From: Septoria linicola
Lineage: Eukaryota > Ascomycota > Dothideomycetes > Mycosphaerellales > Mycosphaerellaceae
Direction: 5' to 3'
Length of the DNA: 64,000 nucleotides
Assembly: GCA_024114885.1 (NCBI GenBank)
Contig: CP099427.1
Coordinates: 1,054,001-1,118,000, forward strand
The translations under genes were made by a program, and so were the position numbers. Shown piece after piece: positions 25,328 to 35,210 of the stretch (its first letter is position 1; the number at the start of each line of letters is the position of its first letter). A model generated the notes under the pieces. That model was not told the origin of the DNA, made no database searches, and was given only the letters and a program-made list of their open reading frames with translations.

Positions 25328-26670
25328 TCAATTAGAGTCGCTCTCGGTTGCCTTCGCCTTCTTTCCCTTTGCCGTGCCTGTAGTGGAGCCTACTGCCTTA
25401 CGCTCGCGAGTGGTGAGCTTCTTCTCGACCTTTGGCTTCGTCATCTCGCCTTCCAATGCCGCTTTGACCACTTCGCAGTTTCCGTGGAATCTCACAGCCT
25501 TGAGACCACGCACAGCGCGCAAAGCTGGGAACCCCGAGATGTAGTAGCCAGGCAATCCTACTAAGCCTTTCTTCTCGGTCTTGTAATCATCCTCGTTGAT
25601 CCACACATCAAGCTCCTTCAGCCGTAACAGGGAGCTGAGCATCTCGAAGGCAGTGGGTGCAGACGAAGGCTTACCCGTGAGGCAGAAAGCGATCTTGCGG
25701 ATGTGTTCTCGACGGGCTTCCGAGGTCCGGTGGAGGAATTCTGAGAGATCGACGGTATCGTCGCGCACGAACAGATTGTTCTCAAAAAATACTGGCATGG
25801 CTTCTCCGTAGACGGCCTTACTGACCTGAAACAGCTCCAAATGAGCCGTCGAGGCAGGAGCACTAAGGCTGCGGGGCAGGAAGTATGCAGTCATTTGACA
25901 CACTCTAATATGACCACGATCGTAGTCCTTGGAGAACACGCGCAGGTTTGCGTGACCGAAACGACGTGTCTCAACTTGGACGCCTGACTTTGGCAGGCTC
26001 AGGGCGTAGTCGTAGATCCTATGGAGACCAATATTAGTCAGAATTGTGCGGTATTTTGACAGTGTCTGCATGCTTCGTGGGTACGGCCATGCTAGTCACC
26101 GGTCATCACGCAACTTGCTTACCGGAGTCTGGGCTCAACCGGAAGATCCATCAATCGGAAATGCGTCTGGGATCTCTCAGTCAACACACGATGTAAATAG
26201 CCGCGTGCGGCAGACGGCGACTCCACCACCCAGCGGCCGCCGTTTCCAGCAGACCAGCGGTCGCTGTCGTCCTCATGGAATGGCATCTCGGCTCGGAACA
26301 ATAGAGCATCTAGATCCGACAATGCCACTGATATGTCAAACTTTAGGGTGCGGCAAGCCTCGGCCAATGAGTTGGAGAGACCGCTGGCGATACGTAGAGT
26401 CGCATTGCGATAGTACCCGAAGTAGTCAAGTAGCCAGTAGTGCAGTCCATTGAGGGTCATGCCGTCGCGCTTTCCAAGTACGATGCCCATGACCAGCATT
26501 TCAGGCATAGAGAAAGGTGGCTTGACATCAGACTTGGTGTATTGTCGAGTGACGGCCTGGAGATCCTTCTCCAGCTGCTCCCACTGTGGGATGATCACTA
26601 GCTCTGTTTTGGAGGGCATGATTCGCTCTGTCACGGTGGCGGCAGCGCCCGTGCAAACAGTATAGTCCAT
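25328..26670 (-). CDS. Forkhead-like winged-helix plus F-box-like (2EXR/DUF7730-type) fusion protein
   Basis: Two exons, complement(25,328-26,018; 26,123-26,670), encode 412 residues. The 104-bp intron has a GTAAGC donor, a CTGACTAAT branch region and a TAG acceptor, and rejoins the phrase DLPVEP-RLRIYDYAL in frame. Residues 50-108 follow the forkhead pattern: KPPFS at the start, then MTLNGLHYWLLDYFGYYRN, as in TL-x-x-IY-x-W-I-x-x-x-F-x-YYR. The recognition helix is degenerate (GLSNSLAEAC where forkheads have a SIRHNLS-like helix). Residues 171-190 match the F-box-like start FxLxxLPxExRLxIYxxAL of fungal 2EXR/DUF7730 proteins, followed by LELFQVSKAVYGEAMPVFFENN. The C-terminus is basic and lysine-rich. 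It may be an adaptor or DNA-associated protein; the role is unknown. Confidence 0.72.
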
Positions 26671-27365
26671 TTGTCTTAATCAACCAACCGCGGTACTGAA
26701 CGATGGGTGCCCGAGTATTAGCTTGTGTCAGCTGAGATTGCCAAAGATGTGGTGCGGTGCTGTGCTACTCTGAGGACAGGATGTAGACCTTGAATGAAGT
26801 TGAAGCAAAGACACGATATCAATCGAGTTTTATGCTGATACCTCGTTGTCGAGTGAACGGTCTACCACGATTATCTGAGTCCAAAGAACAGCCTCGCTTA
26901 CTGTGTCACATGTAGTAGAGCTGTCTACTTCTGTCAAAATGTCGGTGCATTCACTTCAAGATGCTGGCTCAGACATGCTGCGATCCAACAGACATGGAGC
27001 TACACTTGAGCCAGGGTATACTTCACTGCGGCAGCTGGACACAATGCAAGGCGCACGAAGTAAATGGAATGCATCTTGGTATGCAGAACGTGATGAACGA
27101 GCGTGAAGGAGAAGGGACCTCCGGAGGGAAGTGAGAGAGACAACGGCCTCCCAATTCGGCTTGGTCAGCATTGATGACCGCATCTCAAAATCTCCCCACC
27201 ACGACTGACTTTCATATGAAATACATTTCACGTTTTCGATAGCAAAAATTGTTTGCTTCTGATCAGCAGGTTGGAGCTCATTCGAGATCAGATTGGTCGA
27301 CTTGAGAAGTCGCGAAACCATTACAGTCCACATAAGCAGGGATCCGTCAATCCACGACTCGAGTC
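26671..27365. other. Divergent intergenic region, no supported gene
   Basis: About 0.7 kb separates the divergent starts of the F-box-like gene and hel2, so it holds both promoters. The short frames within it lack coding character. A perfect 10-bp palindrome, GACTCGAGTC, sits at 27,356-27,365, touching the hel2 start codon. Confidence 0.5.
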
Positions 27366-29816
27366 ATGGCAGACACGACATTGACAGCACCAGCATCAGC
27401 CGCTAACGGCGCAGACTCCAGAGGTGGTCGCGGCGGCAGAGGTAGAGGTGGACCAAGGGGTGGCACTTCTCGAGGTGACCACTCACAGCAATACAACAGC
27501 ATTCCCAACGACCGCGGTGCTGATAGGGCCAGCGGCGATGGCGGAGGGCAGCAGCGAGGCCGCGGAAGGGGCAGAGGAAGGGGCCCAGGCCGCGGCGGTC
27601 GTGGAGGCGCAAACGGCAACAACAATCGCGACAGAGCATTCAGCAACAGCCAGCAAGATTCATCAACAGTACAACCGCCTCCACAACCTGGTGGACAGGG
27701 CGTCTTTGGTGCTCGCCTGACCAAAGACGCCGCGGAGAAGACCCAAGGCGAGGGAGCAGGAGCGGAGGTGGCGGGCGGCGACGATGATGACGCTGAGGCG
27801 GAAGTGTGCTTTATCTGCGCATCTCCAGTCTCGCACCACAGCGTCGCGCCTTGCAACCATCGCACCTGCCACATTTGCGCACTTCGACTGCGCGCGCTGT
27901 ACAAGACGAAGGCTTGTGCACACTGCAGAACGGAGGCCGCCAATGTGATATTTACTGACGATGCGGAGAAGAGGTATGAGGACTACAAGGGAGAGGACTT
28001 CGATCAGGTCGACAAAAATCTCGGGATTAGCTACGAAAAGCCGGAGATCTTTGAAGACACCTTGTTGTTATTGAGGTACAATTGTCCGGATGAGGACTGC
28101 GATGCTGCATGCTTGGGCTGGCCCGACTTGCATCGTCACGTTCGCAACACGCATCACAAGGTGATGTGCGACTTGTGCACGAGGAACAAAAAGGTCTTCA
28201 CACACGAGCATGAATTGTTTACGCATGCGGAATTGAAGCGACACGAGAAGTTTGGAGATGACAACCCAGGCGCCGTTGACCAGAGTGGTTTCAAAGGGCA
28301 CCCGGAGTGTGGCTTCTGCCGAAGAAGGTTTTACGGCGATGATGAGCTCTTCTCGCATTGTCGAGAGGCTCATGAAAGATGTCACTTGTGCGATAGGCGC
28401 AATGGAGGCAACAGCCCTCAGTACTTCATGAACTATGATGCGCTAGAGAAGCACTTCAACAAGGACCACTATCCATGTCAGGATCAGGAGTGTCAGGAGA
28501 AGAAGTTCGTGGTCTTCGACTCGGAAATGGATCTCAAGGCGCATCAGCTCGAGCAACATCCAAATGGCCTATCAAAAGGACGCGATGCTCGAAGAGTTGA
28601 TATTTCCTCTTTCGACTACCGACCACAGTACCAGGAACCAAGTCGTGGAAGGGGTGGTAGGCGAGGAGGACGTGGCCGTGATCCAAACGCTGAAGCTATG
28701 CCAGCAGCATCGGCTGGTAATATGAGCCGCGCTGAGTTGGCTCATCAGCGCGAGAGGGAGATCCACAGCGCGCAGTCTGTGACTGCACGCTCCTTTGGAG
28801 GCCAGCTTAGTGCACCTACACCTGCGCAAGCTGCAGCACGACCCGCGCCTGCACAGCCAGCTCCAACAGAGGCGGCACCGCCATCACCAAGACCAGCGGC
28901 TGCGCTCACGCCACAAGATCAAGCGCGCCAGCTGCGTCATGCTGCCGTGAACGAACGAGCTTCGAACTTGGCAAGAAACGAGAAGGTGAAGATGGACCAA
29001 TTCCGGGAGCGAGTCTCGACGTTCACTCGAGGCGGCATAAGTCCCGGCGACCTCATTGATGCCTTCTTTGCCATCTTTGACACATCATCGAAAGAGATTG
29101 GCAAGCTGATCAACGAGCTAGCAGACATCTTCGAAGTACCAGGTAAGCGTGATGCGCTTCTCAAAGCATGGGCAGACTGGAAGGCCGTCAACGAGGACTA
29201 CCCTACTTTGCCCGGTCCGGCGGGTGCCAACACAACAGCAGCAGGTGTACTGGGCAAAGGCGTTGGCGCTTCAAGAGTGCTCAAGCTGAAGAGCTCCACT
29301 GCCAAAAGTTCGCAATCAGCTGTTGGCCGTCAAGCATCATGGGGCACGGCGAGCAGCGCACCCGCCGCCTCTTCGGGCAATCCATTCCCATCACTCCCAC
29401 CTCGCAATAGTGGGCCTTCGATCCAAGGCCGCGCAGGTAATGCCGCTCCAGCACCAACGCCTAGCTGGCTTGCTGTTCGTCCAGCTCCGGGCTCAGCTGC
29501 CCGCTCACCAGCCATCACACCCTCCAGCTCCGCCCGCGCATCTCCAGCGATCGGAGCCCGCCAACCTGCAGCCAACGTGCGCAGCGCAGATCTCTTCCCT
29601 GCTCTCCCGGCTGCAAAGAAGCCCACGAGCACCGTTTTCTCTCCTGGCTACACTGGCCGAGGAATTATTAGAACTAATTCTGGCAATCCCAGTGTAAGCG
29701 CATGGGGAGGTGGAAGTGGTGCAGCTACGCCCGTCGTCGACCCAGCTGCACAGGATGATGATAGTGTCGCGAGGAGAGGGAAAAAGGGAAAGCAGATTGT
29801 GTTCAAGTGGGGTTGA
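27366..29816 (+). CDS. hel2: E3 ubiquitin ligase Hel2/ZNF598, sensor of collided ribosomes
   Basis: Single exon, 816 residues, start ATG 27,366. The family ubiquitinates 40S proteins on collided ribosomes and starts ribosome-associated quality control in the cytoplasm. Visible parts are an RGG-rich N-terminus (19-82), a C3HC4 RING finger (C148 to C187, with CFIC, CNHRTCHIC and CAHC), then a run of C2H2-like fingers (about 240-396, including YNCPDEDC, HHKVMCDLC, CGFCRRRF and HLCDRR). A second RG-rich patch (427-438), a proline/alanine-rich linker, a conserved helical segment (about 545-620, DLIDAFFAIFDTSSKEIGKL) and a basic tail, GKKGKQIVFKWG, complete the protein. This layout is that of fungal Hel2. 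The linker holds RSFGGQL (475-481), also found in the Fap1-like protein at 41.7 kb. Confidence 0.95.
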   Translation: MADTTLTAPASAANGADSRGGRGGRGRGGPRGGTSRGDHSQQYNSIPNDRGADRASGDGGGQQRGRGRGRGRGPGRGGRGGANGNNNRDRAFSNSQQDSSTVQPPPQPGGQGVFGARLTKDAAEKTQGEGAGAEVAGGDDDDAEAEVCFICASPVSHHSVAPCNHRTCHICALRLRALYKTKACAHCRTEAANVIFTDDAEKRYEDYKGEDFDQVDKNLGISYEKPEIFEDTLLLLRYNCPDEDCDAACLGWPDLHRHVRNTHHKVMCDLCTRNKKVFTHEHELFTHAELKRHEKFGDDNPGAVDQSGFKGHPECGFCRRRFYGDDELFSHCREAHERCHLCDRRNGGNSPQYFMNYDALEKHFNKDHYPCQDQECQEKKFVVFDSEMDLKAHQLEQHPNGLSKGRDARRVDISSFDYRPQYQEPSRGRGGRRGGRGRDPNAEAMPAASAGNMSRAELAHQREREIHSAQSVTARSFGGQLSAPTPAQAAARPAPAQPAPTEAAPPSPRPAAALTPQDQARQLRHAAVNERASNLARNEKVKMDQFRERVSTFTRGGISPGDLIDAFFAIFDTSSKEIGKLINELADIFEVPGKRDALLKAWADWKAVNEDYPTLPGPAGANTTAAGVLGKGVGASRVLKLKSSTAKSSQSAVGRQASWGTASSAPAASSGNPFPSLPPRNSGPSIQGRAGNAAPAPTPSWLAVRPAPGSAARSPAITPSSSARASPAIGARQPAANVRSADLFPALPAAKKPTSTVFSPGYTGRGIIRTNSGNPSVSAWGGGSGAATPVVDPAAQDDDSVARRGKKGKQIVFKWG

Positions 29817-30594
29817 GCGATAGTAGTTGTAGGAACGATTGTTGGTATAGATCTCTTGAAGCAGTTCATAAGCGTATGCGATTCGATAGATATGCAAGCT
29901 TTGCCGTCTTCCAGGATATCCTCACTGCTATCAGTGTGTAACCACTACGAGAGCAGAGATGTGACCGCGTAGTAGTGCTGTATTGTTGGTGTATAGCACG
30001 AGTCATTGCAGCTGGATGAATCGCATGTCGTCAGTAGACGTGGTGAAGTATGGTGGAAAGCTTAGTTTACAGCCTTGCAAGGCGGCTGATATGCGCTCTC
30101 TCGTGTCTTGCTTTCCTAGAAAAGACTAGCGGCGGCATCATTGGCATCACCCTGATGATGATGGTAATGTAGTAATGCTTGCCTTCATGGGCCCATGGTA
30201 CTTATGGACTAAAATATGCTTCCTACTTGCCTCCGTCTTCGAGATTAGTTTGTTCATGCCAAAGAAGATGATGACTGACTCGTGCTATTTCTTACTCGCC
30301 ACCATCGGGCGGTCTGCTTTACTGTGGTCCCTTACACCACTCCAATTCACGACTGCGATCACAATCAGTCCTGTCATCCGCTAACCGAGCGTGGTCTGTC
30401 TGTAGAGTTCTCAGTCGATCTGTGTCTGCGCCCGGACCTCGGTGTCGTTGCAGACATCTCGTGGCACATGCATGTCTATGGGATGCAAGTGGTAACACTG
30501 AGTCATACTGACAATACTGAATCCTGTACAAGCTAGGTTCAGATCCTCATATGGAACGTGTCTTGCGCCCGAAACGTATCTAGATATGCCTCCT
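29817..30594. other. Intergenic region, no supported gene
   Basis: This lies between the 3' ends of hel2 (plus) and the small minus-strand gene, so it is a tail-to-tail spacer. Short frames such as 30,175-30,384 have no domain and no codon bias. I see no RNA gene. Confidence 0.5.
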
Positions 30595-31043
30595 TCAAGC
30601 ACCAGCATCATTCAAGTACAGCCATATCATTGCACGGATGAGCCAATTGTCGTCACACGATTGATTGTGGCGTTCGTACAACAGACGATCCAGCGGCGAG
30701 GCTGAGCCTATGACTTGAGCAACCTCTCTTCGCATGTCTTCTTCGCCAACGGCGTTCGTTATCTCCGATCCATCCTTAGCCGGACCGTCTTCATGTCTTT
30801 TCAGGGCAATTTGGCGCAGCCTCGAAGCTGCTTTAGCAGTCTCGGCCTATCAACAAGAGTGTCAGTAAGTCGAATGAGACAGCAAGATCGTACACGAGTA
30901 CTCTTAGAGTATACCTTCAGCTGTTCGAAGGCTACCGCATCAGCCACATCGGATCCTCCAAGTTGCAAGGACTCCCGTACACTGGCAAGTGTCGGCTTGC
31001 GCAGGTGGACCTCGCGACCTGTTCTTGGCTCTGGCACTGTCAT
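30595..31043 (-). CDS. Small hypothetical protein, two exons
   Basis: Complement(30,595-30,846; 30,915-31,043) encodes 126 residues. The intron is 68 bp, phase 0, with a GTATAC donor, a CTTACTGAC branch region and a GATAG acceptor. Without splicing the frame stops early, so this gene is easy to miss. The protein is hydrophilic and mostly helical, with an alanine- and lysine-rich centre and a C-terminus rich in aromatics (SCDDNWLIRAMIWLYLND). There is no signal peptide and no family I recognise. A TATA-like box, CTATAAAAA, lies about 40-50 bases upstream of the ATG on the minus strand (near 31,090). The clean splice and open frame make it a likely gene. Confidence 0.6.
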
Positions 31044-31400
31044 ATCTCTGTCCCGTGGAAGCGTCCAGAGCTGAGCACGACTGAATTTTTATAGGTCCCG
31101 GAGACATTGTATCTTATCTCGAGGATTACTGATCAGCTTGCCGTCCGTGCTGCAGGAGAGGCGTGCCTTTGCATCGATCGCACCACCCGAACTTCCGCGA
31201 AGTCGACGAATCGATCATAGATCTAGCGCATATGGCTGTTCTGAGAGACAGCTGTGGAGGTACAAGTCTCCATGTACTAAATCGCGTTTTCCTAAAGCGA
31301 GCCTAGTGGGATCATGATGTAAGCGGCCCGAGTGCTCCAATTCGACAGAAGCACTTTCCGCTCAACGAGCCGCGTAACACTAGAAGAAGTGTGATGCACG
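31044..31400. promoter_or_regulatory. Divergent promoter region
   Basis: This 357-bp stretch lies between the starts of two divergent small genes. The TATA-like sequence near 31,081-31,094 serves the minus-strand gene. No further motif stands out. Confidence 0.4.
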
Positions 31401-31973
31401 ATGCACGATTCAAAAGCATCACACAGCGAACCATCAGTGGTCTCTGCAAGCGCTCAAGACACCATTGAGCTTAAAGCCTGCGCGACTAGGGCAGCCATAT
31501 CTTCGGCACGATGCATCCTGGAGATCGAAAGTGAAAGCTGGGCAACAACCAGTTGCATATCTCACTCGAATCAACTCGTCGTGGCAGAAACGGCGCCACT
31601 GTTGATTAGCGCGATCAATGAGCTGGAGTCCTTCTTGACACCTGCCATAGCGAGGCAAGCTGTGCGAGCTGCGGGAACCTCCACGGCCCAGGAATGGACA
31701 ACGTTTGTCCTTGCAGCTTGGCCTCACGCAGCCGCGGTCAAACAAGCCGTTATCGAAGTGGGCGACGTCTTCGAAAGTGGTATGATTGCGACGAGATCTC
31801 CAGGGAAGTGCTCAAGCCCCGCCCAAATGTCACTCGGTGGCGACTCCTGGGCCACTATTGAGCAACTCTTGCAGGTTGCCCTAGAAGGACTGACACAGCT
31901 GTATGGGTTGCTCTGCCTGGGCAGCTCAACTGTACTACGGAAGCTTGTGGATTTGAGGAGAAAGGGCGAGTAG
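31401..31973 (+). CDS. Hypothetical protein, 190 residues
   Basis: This is a single-exon frame from ATG 31,401; a second in-phase-neutral ATG lies seven bases upstream at 31,394. The protein is alanine- and serine-rich and predicted helical, with hydrophobic helices such as EWTTFVLAAWPHAAAVKQAV and IEQLLQVALEGLTQLYGLL, and ends in a basic tail. Helix-rich proteins of this kind occur next to fungal zinc-cluster regulators (one starts at 32,555), but I recognise no family. Antisense frames overlap it, so the coding status is moderate. Confidence 0.45.
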   Translation: MHDSKASHSEPSVVSASAQDTIELKACATRAAISSARCILEIESESWATTSCISHSNQLVVAETAPLLISAINELESFLTPAIARQAVRAAGTSTAQEWTTFVLAAWPHAAAVKQAVIEVGDVFESGMIATRSPGKCSSPAQMSLGGDSWATIEQLLQVALEGLTQLYGLLCLGSSTVLRKLVDLRRKGE

Positions 31974-32554
31974 GAAGAAGAGACTTCGCCATCAGGGCTG
32001 CATATGTCGATGCTACTCAGAAGCGGTGACACTGCGGTGGTCAAGCGAGCGATGGAAAGAGCTTCGACCATGTCACGTCGTGGTCGGCAAGGCGCCGAAG
32101 GGGGAGACCAGCATCATCCCTGTCGCTGCAGCAATCTCGCAACATCACCATTTGCACGTAGACAATTGTCCTCCGTTGGCAGCAACGACCACTATCACGG
32201 CTAGCTACTCAAGTTATGGACATGTACGCTGTTCAGCAATCTGCAGCGTGATCAAAGACATATGCAGCATTGCGGTGTGTAGCGACACGTCGCTTCCCAA
32301 GATTGAGGGTGGACAGAACATCTACTTGAATATGTACATATCGCGAAATGTTTATCCTGTTTACCCGATGCTGCAGTATCGACGACCAGAAATTTTGTAC
32401 ATTGATGATGCAACGATAGCCGGATCTTGGCGACGACTTTTGAGCCTCAAACCGACCCCTTCTGTCCTGCAACTATTGTCAGCATTGACAATCATTTTGG
32501 CTCACGAAGACTTAGCGCAGTCCGTCATCCGATGTGCCTGATGGCAGCGCCGTC
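31974..32554. other. Upstream region of the zinc-cluster gene
   Basis: About 0.6 kb precedes the Zn2Cys6 gene. Overlapping short frames in several phases have no domain, and a stop at 32,513 closes the frame of the downstream gene, which fixes its start at 32,555 or later. I see no RNA gene. Confidence 0.45.
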
Positions 32555-33514
32555 ATGCAGATATGGCGGCCAAATCAGCTTCCTCGGCAGAGAGCCTCAC
32601 ATACCAAGTCCAAAGTGGGATGCCTGAACTGCAGGTAAGTGCAGGTTGTCGTCGCGAACCAGCTTTTCCATCAGAACACTGATTCTCGTAGGAAACGCCA
32701 TGTAAAATGTGACGAGACAATGCCGATTTGCTTGAGATGTTTCCGACGTGGCGAACAGTGCCAGCGGCCGCCAGAGCAGCGTCAGCCGAATCTGGAGAGT
32801 CGGGATCAGCAGATCCAAGTTCGCGGCTTCAAAATCTCAACTCTGACAGACTTCGACCCATCGACTTTTGATTCTACAGAAATGGTAGCACTGGAGTACT
32901 TTCACGCGGTCACCCTGCCTGTCCTCCGCGCACAGCAGAGTTGCAATTTGTGGGGAGCTGTAACGCACGATCTAATGCGCACTAGCACAGCCTTTCGCAA
33001 GATCCTCGTTGCCGTAGGAGCACAGCAAGCATTACTTGAGCGATCGTCAAATTCCAGCATAGAGTGTCAACCCAGTGTTGAAGCCCTCTATGGCAAGGCT
33101 CTTCACTCCTTCCGGCGCTGCAGCTTCTTAGCCTACCGGGAGAAGTCGTTGGTTCTAATGTTCGGGGCCATCTTGCTCGCCAACCTGGAAGCGCTACGTG
33201 GCTCACTCGAAGGCATGATGGTTCACATCAGCCACGGTGCCCGACTGGTTCTCGAGTCGCAAAACACAATTCAGACCCAAGACGAGGCCCAAGCGGTAGC
33301 GCTGTTGCTGAATCGGTACTGTGCAACACTTTTACTTTTCTGCGATGTGCCTGCGGACCATGTCATGGCGAGCTTTGGTAAGCACAAGCTAATACGCAGA
33401 TTGGTCGAGCAGTCGGCGAGACGTGATAGTGTGGAATCGATCCGGGTCAACACGAGCAAGAGGAACTCTACCAGGCTATTTTCTTTCTTATGCTCTTCTG
33501 CCTGGAACCCATGA
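32555..33514 (+). CDS. Zn2Cys6 fungal transcription factor, short form
   Basis: Two exons, 32,555-32,634 and 32,692-33,514, encode 300 residues. The 57-bp intron (GTAAGT donor, CGTAG acceptor) falls inside the zinc cluster and splicing restores it: C-x2-C-x6-C-x6-C-x2-C-x6-C (CLNC, then KC, then CLRC, then QC), about residues 24-51. These residues bind two zinc ions and contact DNA. ATG 32,555 is the first in-frame ATG after an in-frame stop. The following region matches the loosely conserved fungal-specific middle domain (FSALEYFHAVTLPVL-type helix, then YGKALHSFRRCSFLAYREKSLVLMF). The protein ends after about 230 residues of this region, shorter than is usual; a further 3' exon or a truncation is possible. 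The target genes are unknown. Confidence 0.78.
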
Positions 33515-33850
33515 CCGTAGTTAATCGGGATCTGTGTTCGGCAAGCCGACGGAGTGCATACACTCTCGGGACCATGCCGAGCATATCGCACTGAGCGCGC
33601 CTTCCACTCGTGTTGTCAGACCTTCCATTCAGACGACTGAGAAAAGAACAGAAAGTGCAGTCTGCACGTTGGAGACTGCCAGATCTCGCTACACCATACT
33701 GCAGCAGGTTTCCGGTCTGTGACTTCGAATACAGACGTCTTCAAACACTGCGACAGCATCATCATCTCGACTACCAAATTCTATCGCTTGCACCGATCAT
33801 TTTTGCGAAAATAGCATTACACGCGCCAAAGATACAGCATACACGCAACT
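33515..33850. other. Intergenic region, no supported gene
   Basis: This 336-bp gap follows the stop of the zinc-cluster gene. I looked for a further exon of that gene: a GTAAGC donor at about 33,379 could pair with an acceptor near 33,475, but the frame stops soon after, so no better model results. Confidence 0.4.
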
Positions 33851-34420
33851 ATGCCTACAGAACAATCAATCACTAGCACAGCGCTGACGCGGAATGACTC
33901 CACGCAACCACATCCGGACACATCATCACCTCCGTACACACCTCTAGCCGTTGTCACCACTATATCAAGGCTGCCTGAAAACCAGCCTGGATTTGTGTGG
34001 TCAAACGTACGTGCCCAAGAGCCTCGTCCCCGCCCGCAAGAAAGCCTCATGCAGATGTATAGAAACATGTCTGACGGCTTGCAGTGGGATCAGGACTTTA
34101 CATATCACTCGCCTGTAGAGCAAATACCGAGCAACTGGTTTCTCGCGGCGGAATACGCCAAGATGCAGCTCAGATTTGCACAGATGGCTGCTCTATACGA
34201 GATCTGTTATCCGGATACCAAAGAAGATCTCGAACGGGCTATGTGCGAGCTACAGTATGAGATGAGCCGTGTGGTGGGATACTGCAGAGATATGCTGGAC
34301 CTGAGACGTACGACGCTTGGGGAGGGAAGGAATCGCGTAGAACACGCATCTCGCCGAGTCTGCGCAGGTGTGAGGAGAAGGGAGCGCGAAGAGATGCAGG
34401 TGAGGGACAGCTGGGCATGA
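33851..34420 (+). CDS. Hypothetical protein, 189 residues
   Basis: Single exon from ATG 33,851, with a CAACT-type context. Residues 1-65 are serine-, threonine- and proline-rich and probably disordered. Residues 85-189 are helical and charged, with several tyrosine/methionine-rich helices (AEYAKMQLRFAQMAALYEICY, shown here only in part as the core) and an arginine-rich end. There is no signal peptide or membrane segment. I recognise no family. It is the first of three small plus-strand genes in tandem. Confidence 0.5.
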   Translation: MPTEQSITSTALTRNDSTQPHPDTSSPPYTPLAVVTTISRLPENQPGFVWSNVRAQEPRPRPQESLMQMYRNMSDGLQWDQDFTYHSPVEQIPSNWFLAAEYAKMQLRFAQMAALYEICYPDTKEDLERAMCELQYEMSRVVGYCRDMLDLRRTTLGEGRNRVEHASRRVCAGVRRREREEMQVRDSWA

Positions 34421-34850
34421 TAGGGGGGATGTCGGCAATCGCCAAGGGCACTGGTCAGATAGGAAAAGGTGGGCCACTTTCAAAGCGTAGAAGGAGGGAG
34501 GCCAGAAAAAAGATGTTCATCGTGAAGTGAGCGTCGACGTCAGGATCGCATTCACGATTGCTGACAGTGCAGAATCGCAGTCAAGAATTGTCGATCCACT
34601 AGCCGTTCTGTCTATTTGGTAGAGTATGTCCTCAAAAACTAACACGTCAAGGACGGCACTCGAAAATGAGGACAATCTGGAAGTATTGCTATAAAGCGTT
34701 GGTACATCTTCGACCGCTCTCAAGACATCATTAGATGACCATCACACTCAGAGGACTCCAGCTGCAACACTTCCACGTTTTAGCAGCCAGCATCACGCAG
34801 AAAACCACAAGAACAAGACATCACAAGACATCAGAGCAAGTCTATCAAGC
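34421..34850. other. Intergenic region, no supported gene
   Basis: This 430-bp spacer lies between two plus-strand small genes. An alternative frame starting upstream (34,735) overlaps the next gene but is of low complexity and less gene-like. A CA-rich leader lies just before the start at 34,851. Confidence 0.4.
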
Positions 34851-35210
34851 ATGGGCCAACAGTCGGACCACACAACAACAGCCACATCCAAAATGTGTCA
34901 ACATACTACAACAACACCCGCCAAATCCACAAGTCCTTCTCAACAACCCATCACAAAGTGCCACCAGCAAGACTTCTTCTCCGGCCCGCGACGGACTCGT
35001 CCTCCAGTGTACATCAAATCTGCACAACAGATTCGAGATTTCAACAACAACAACGCGTGGATCAGGAGTCGGGAAGATGATGTCTGCTGCGCGCATTTGG
35101 ACCCGAGTATCGGGTGTGCGTGTACGAAGTGTGTTGAGCAGAGAGAGGAGGATGATAGGGCGCTGAGGGAGGCGTGGGGGTTGCTGAGGATGGCGTTGTT
35201 GGAGGAGTGA
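34851..35210 (+). CDS. Small cysteine-containing hypothetical protein
   Basis: This is a 119-residue single-exon frame from ATG 34,851. The first half is threonine-, serine- and glutamine-rich. The second half is ordered-looking: PPVYIKSAQQIRDF, then a cysteine cluster CC-x8-C-x1-C-x2-C (about residues 79-93), then an acidic to hydrophobic C-terminal helix (REAWGLLRMALLEE). The cluster spacing would suit a small metal-binding site, but no known finger matches. It lacks a signal peptide. It is probably a lineage-specific gene. Confidence 0.45.
   Translation: MGQQSDHTTTATSKMCQHTTTTPAKSTSPSQQPITKCHQQDFFSGPRRTRPPVYIKSAQQIRDFNNNNAWIRSREDDVCCAHLDPSIGCACTKCVEQREEDDRALREAWGLLRMALLEE

Noticed and set aside
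32026..32541. 171-codon plus-strand open frame before the zinc-cluster gene
   Set aside because: It starts at GTG, is cysteine-rich without pattern, and overlaps the region where the true regulator starts in another phase.
34735..35166. 143-codon frame overlapping the 119-residue gene
   Set aside because: It is low complexity (His, Gln, Thr, Arg) and less coding-like than the frame at 34,851-35,210.
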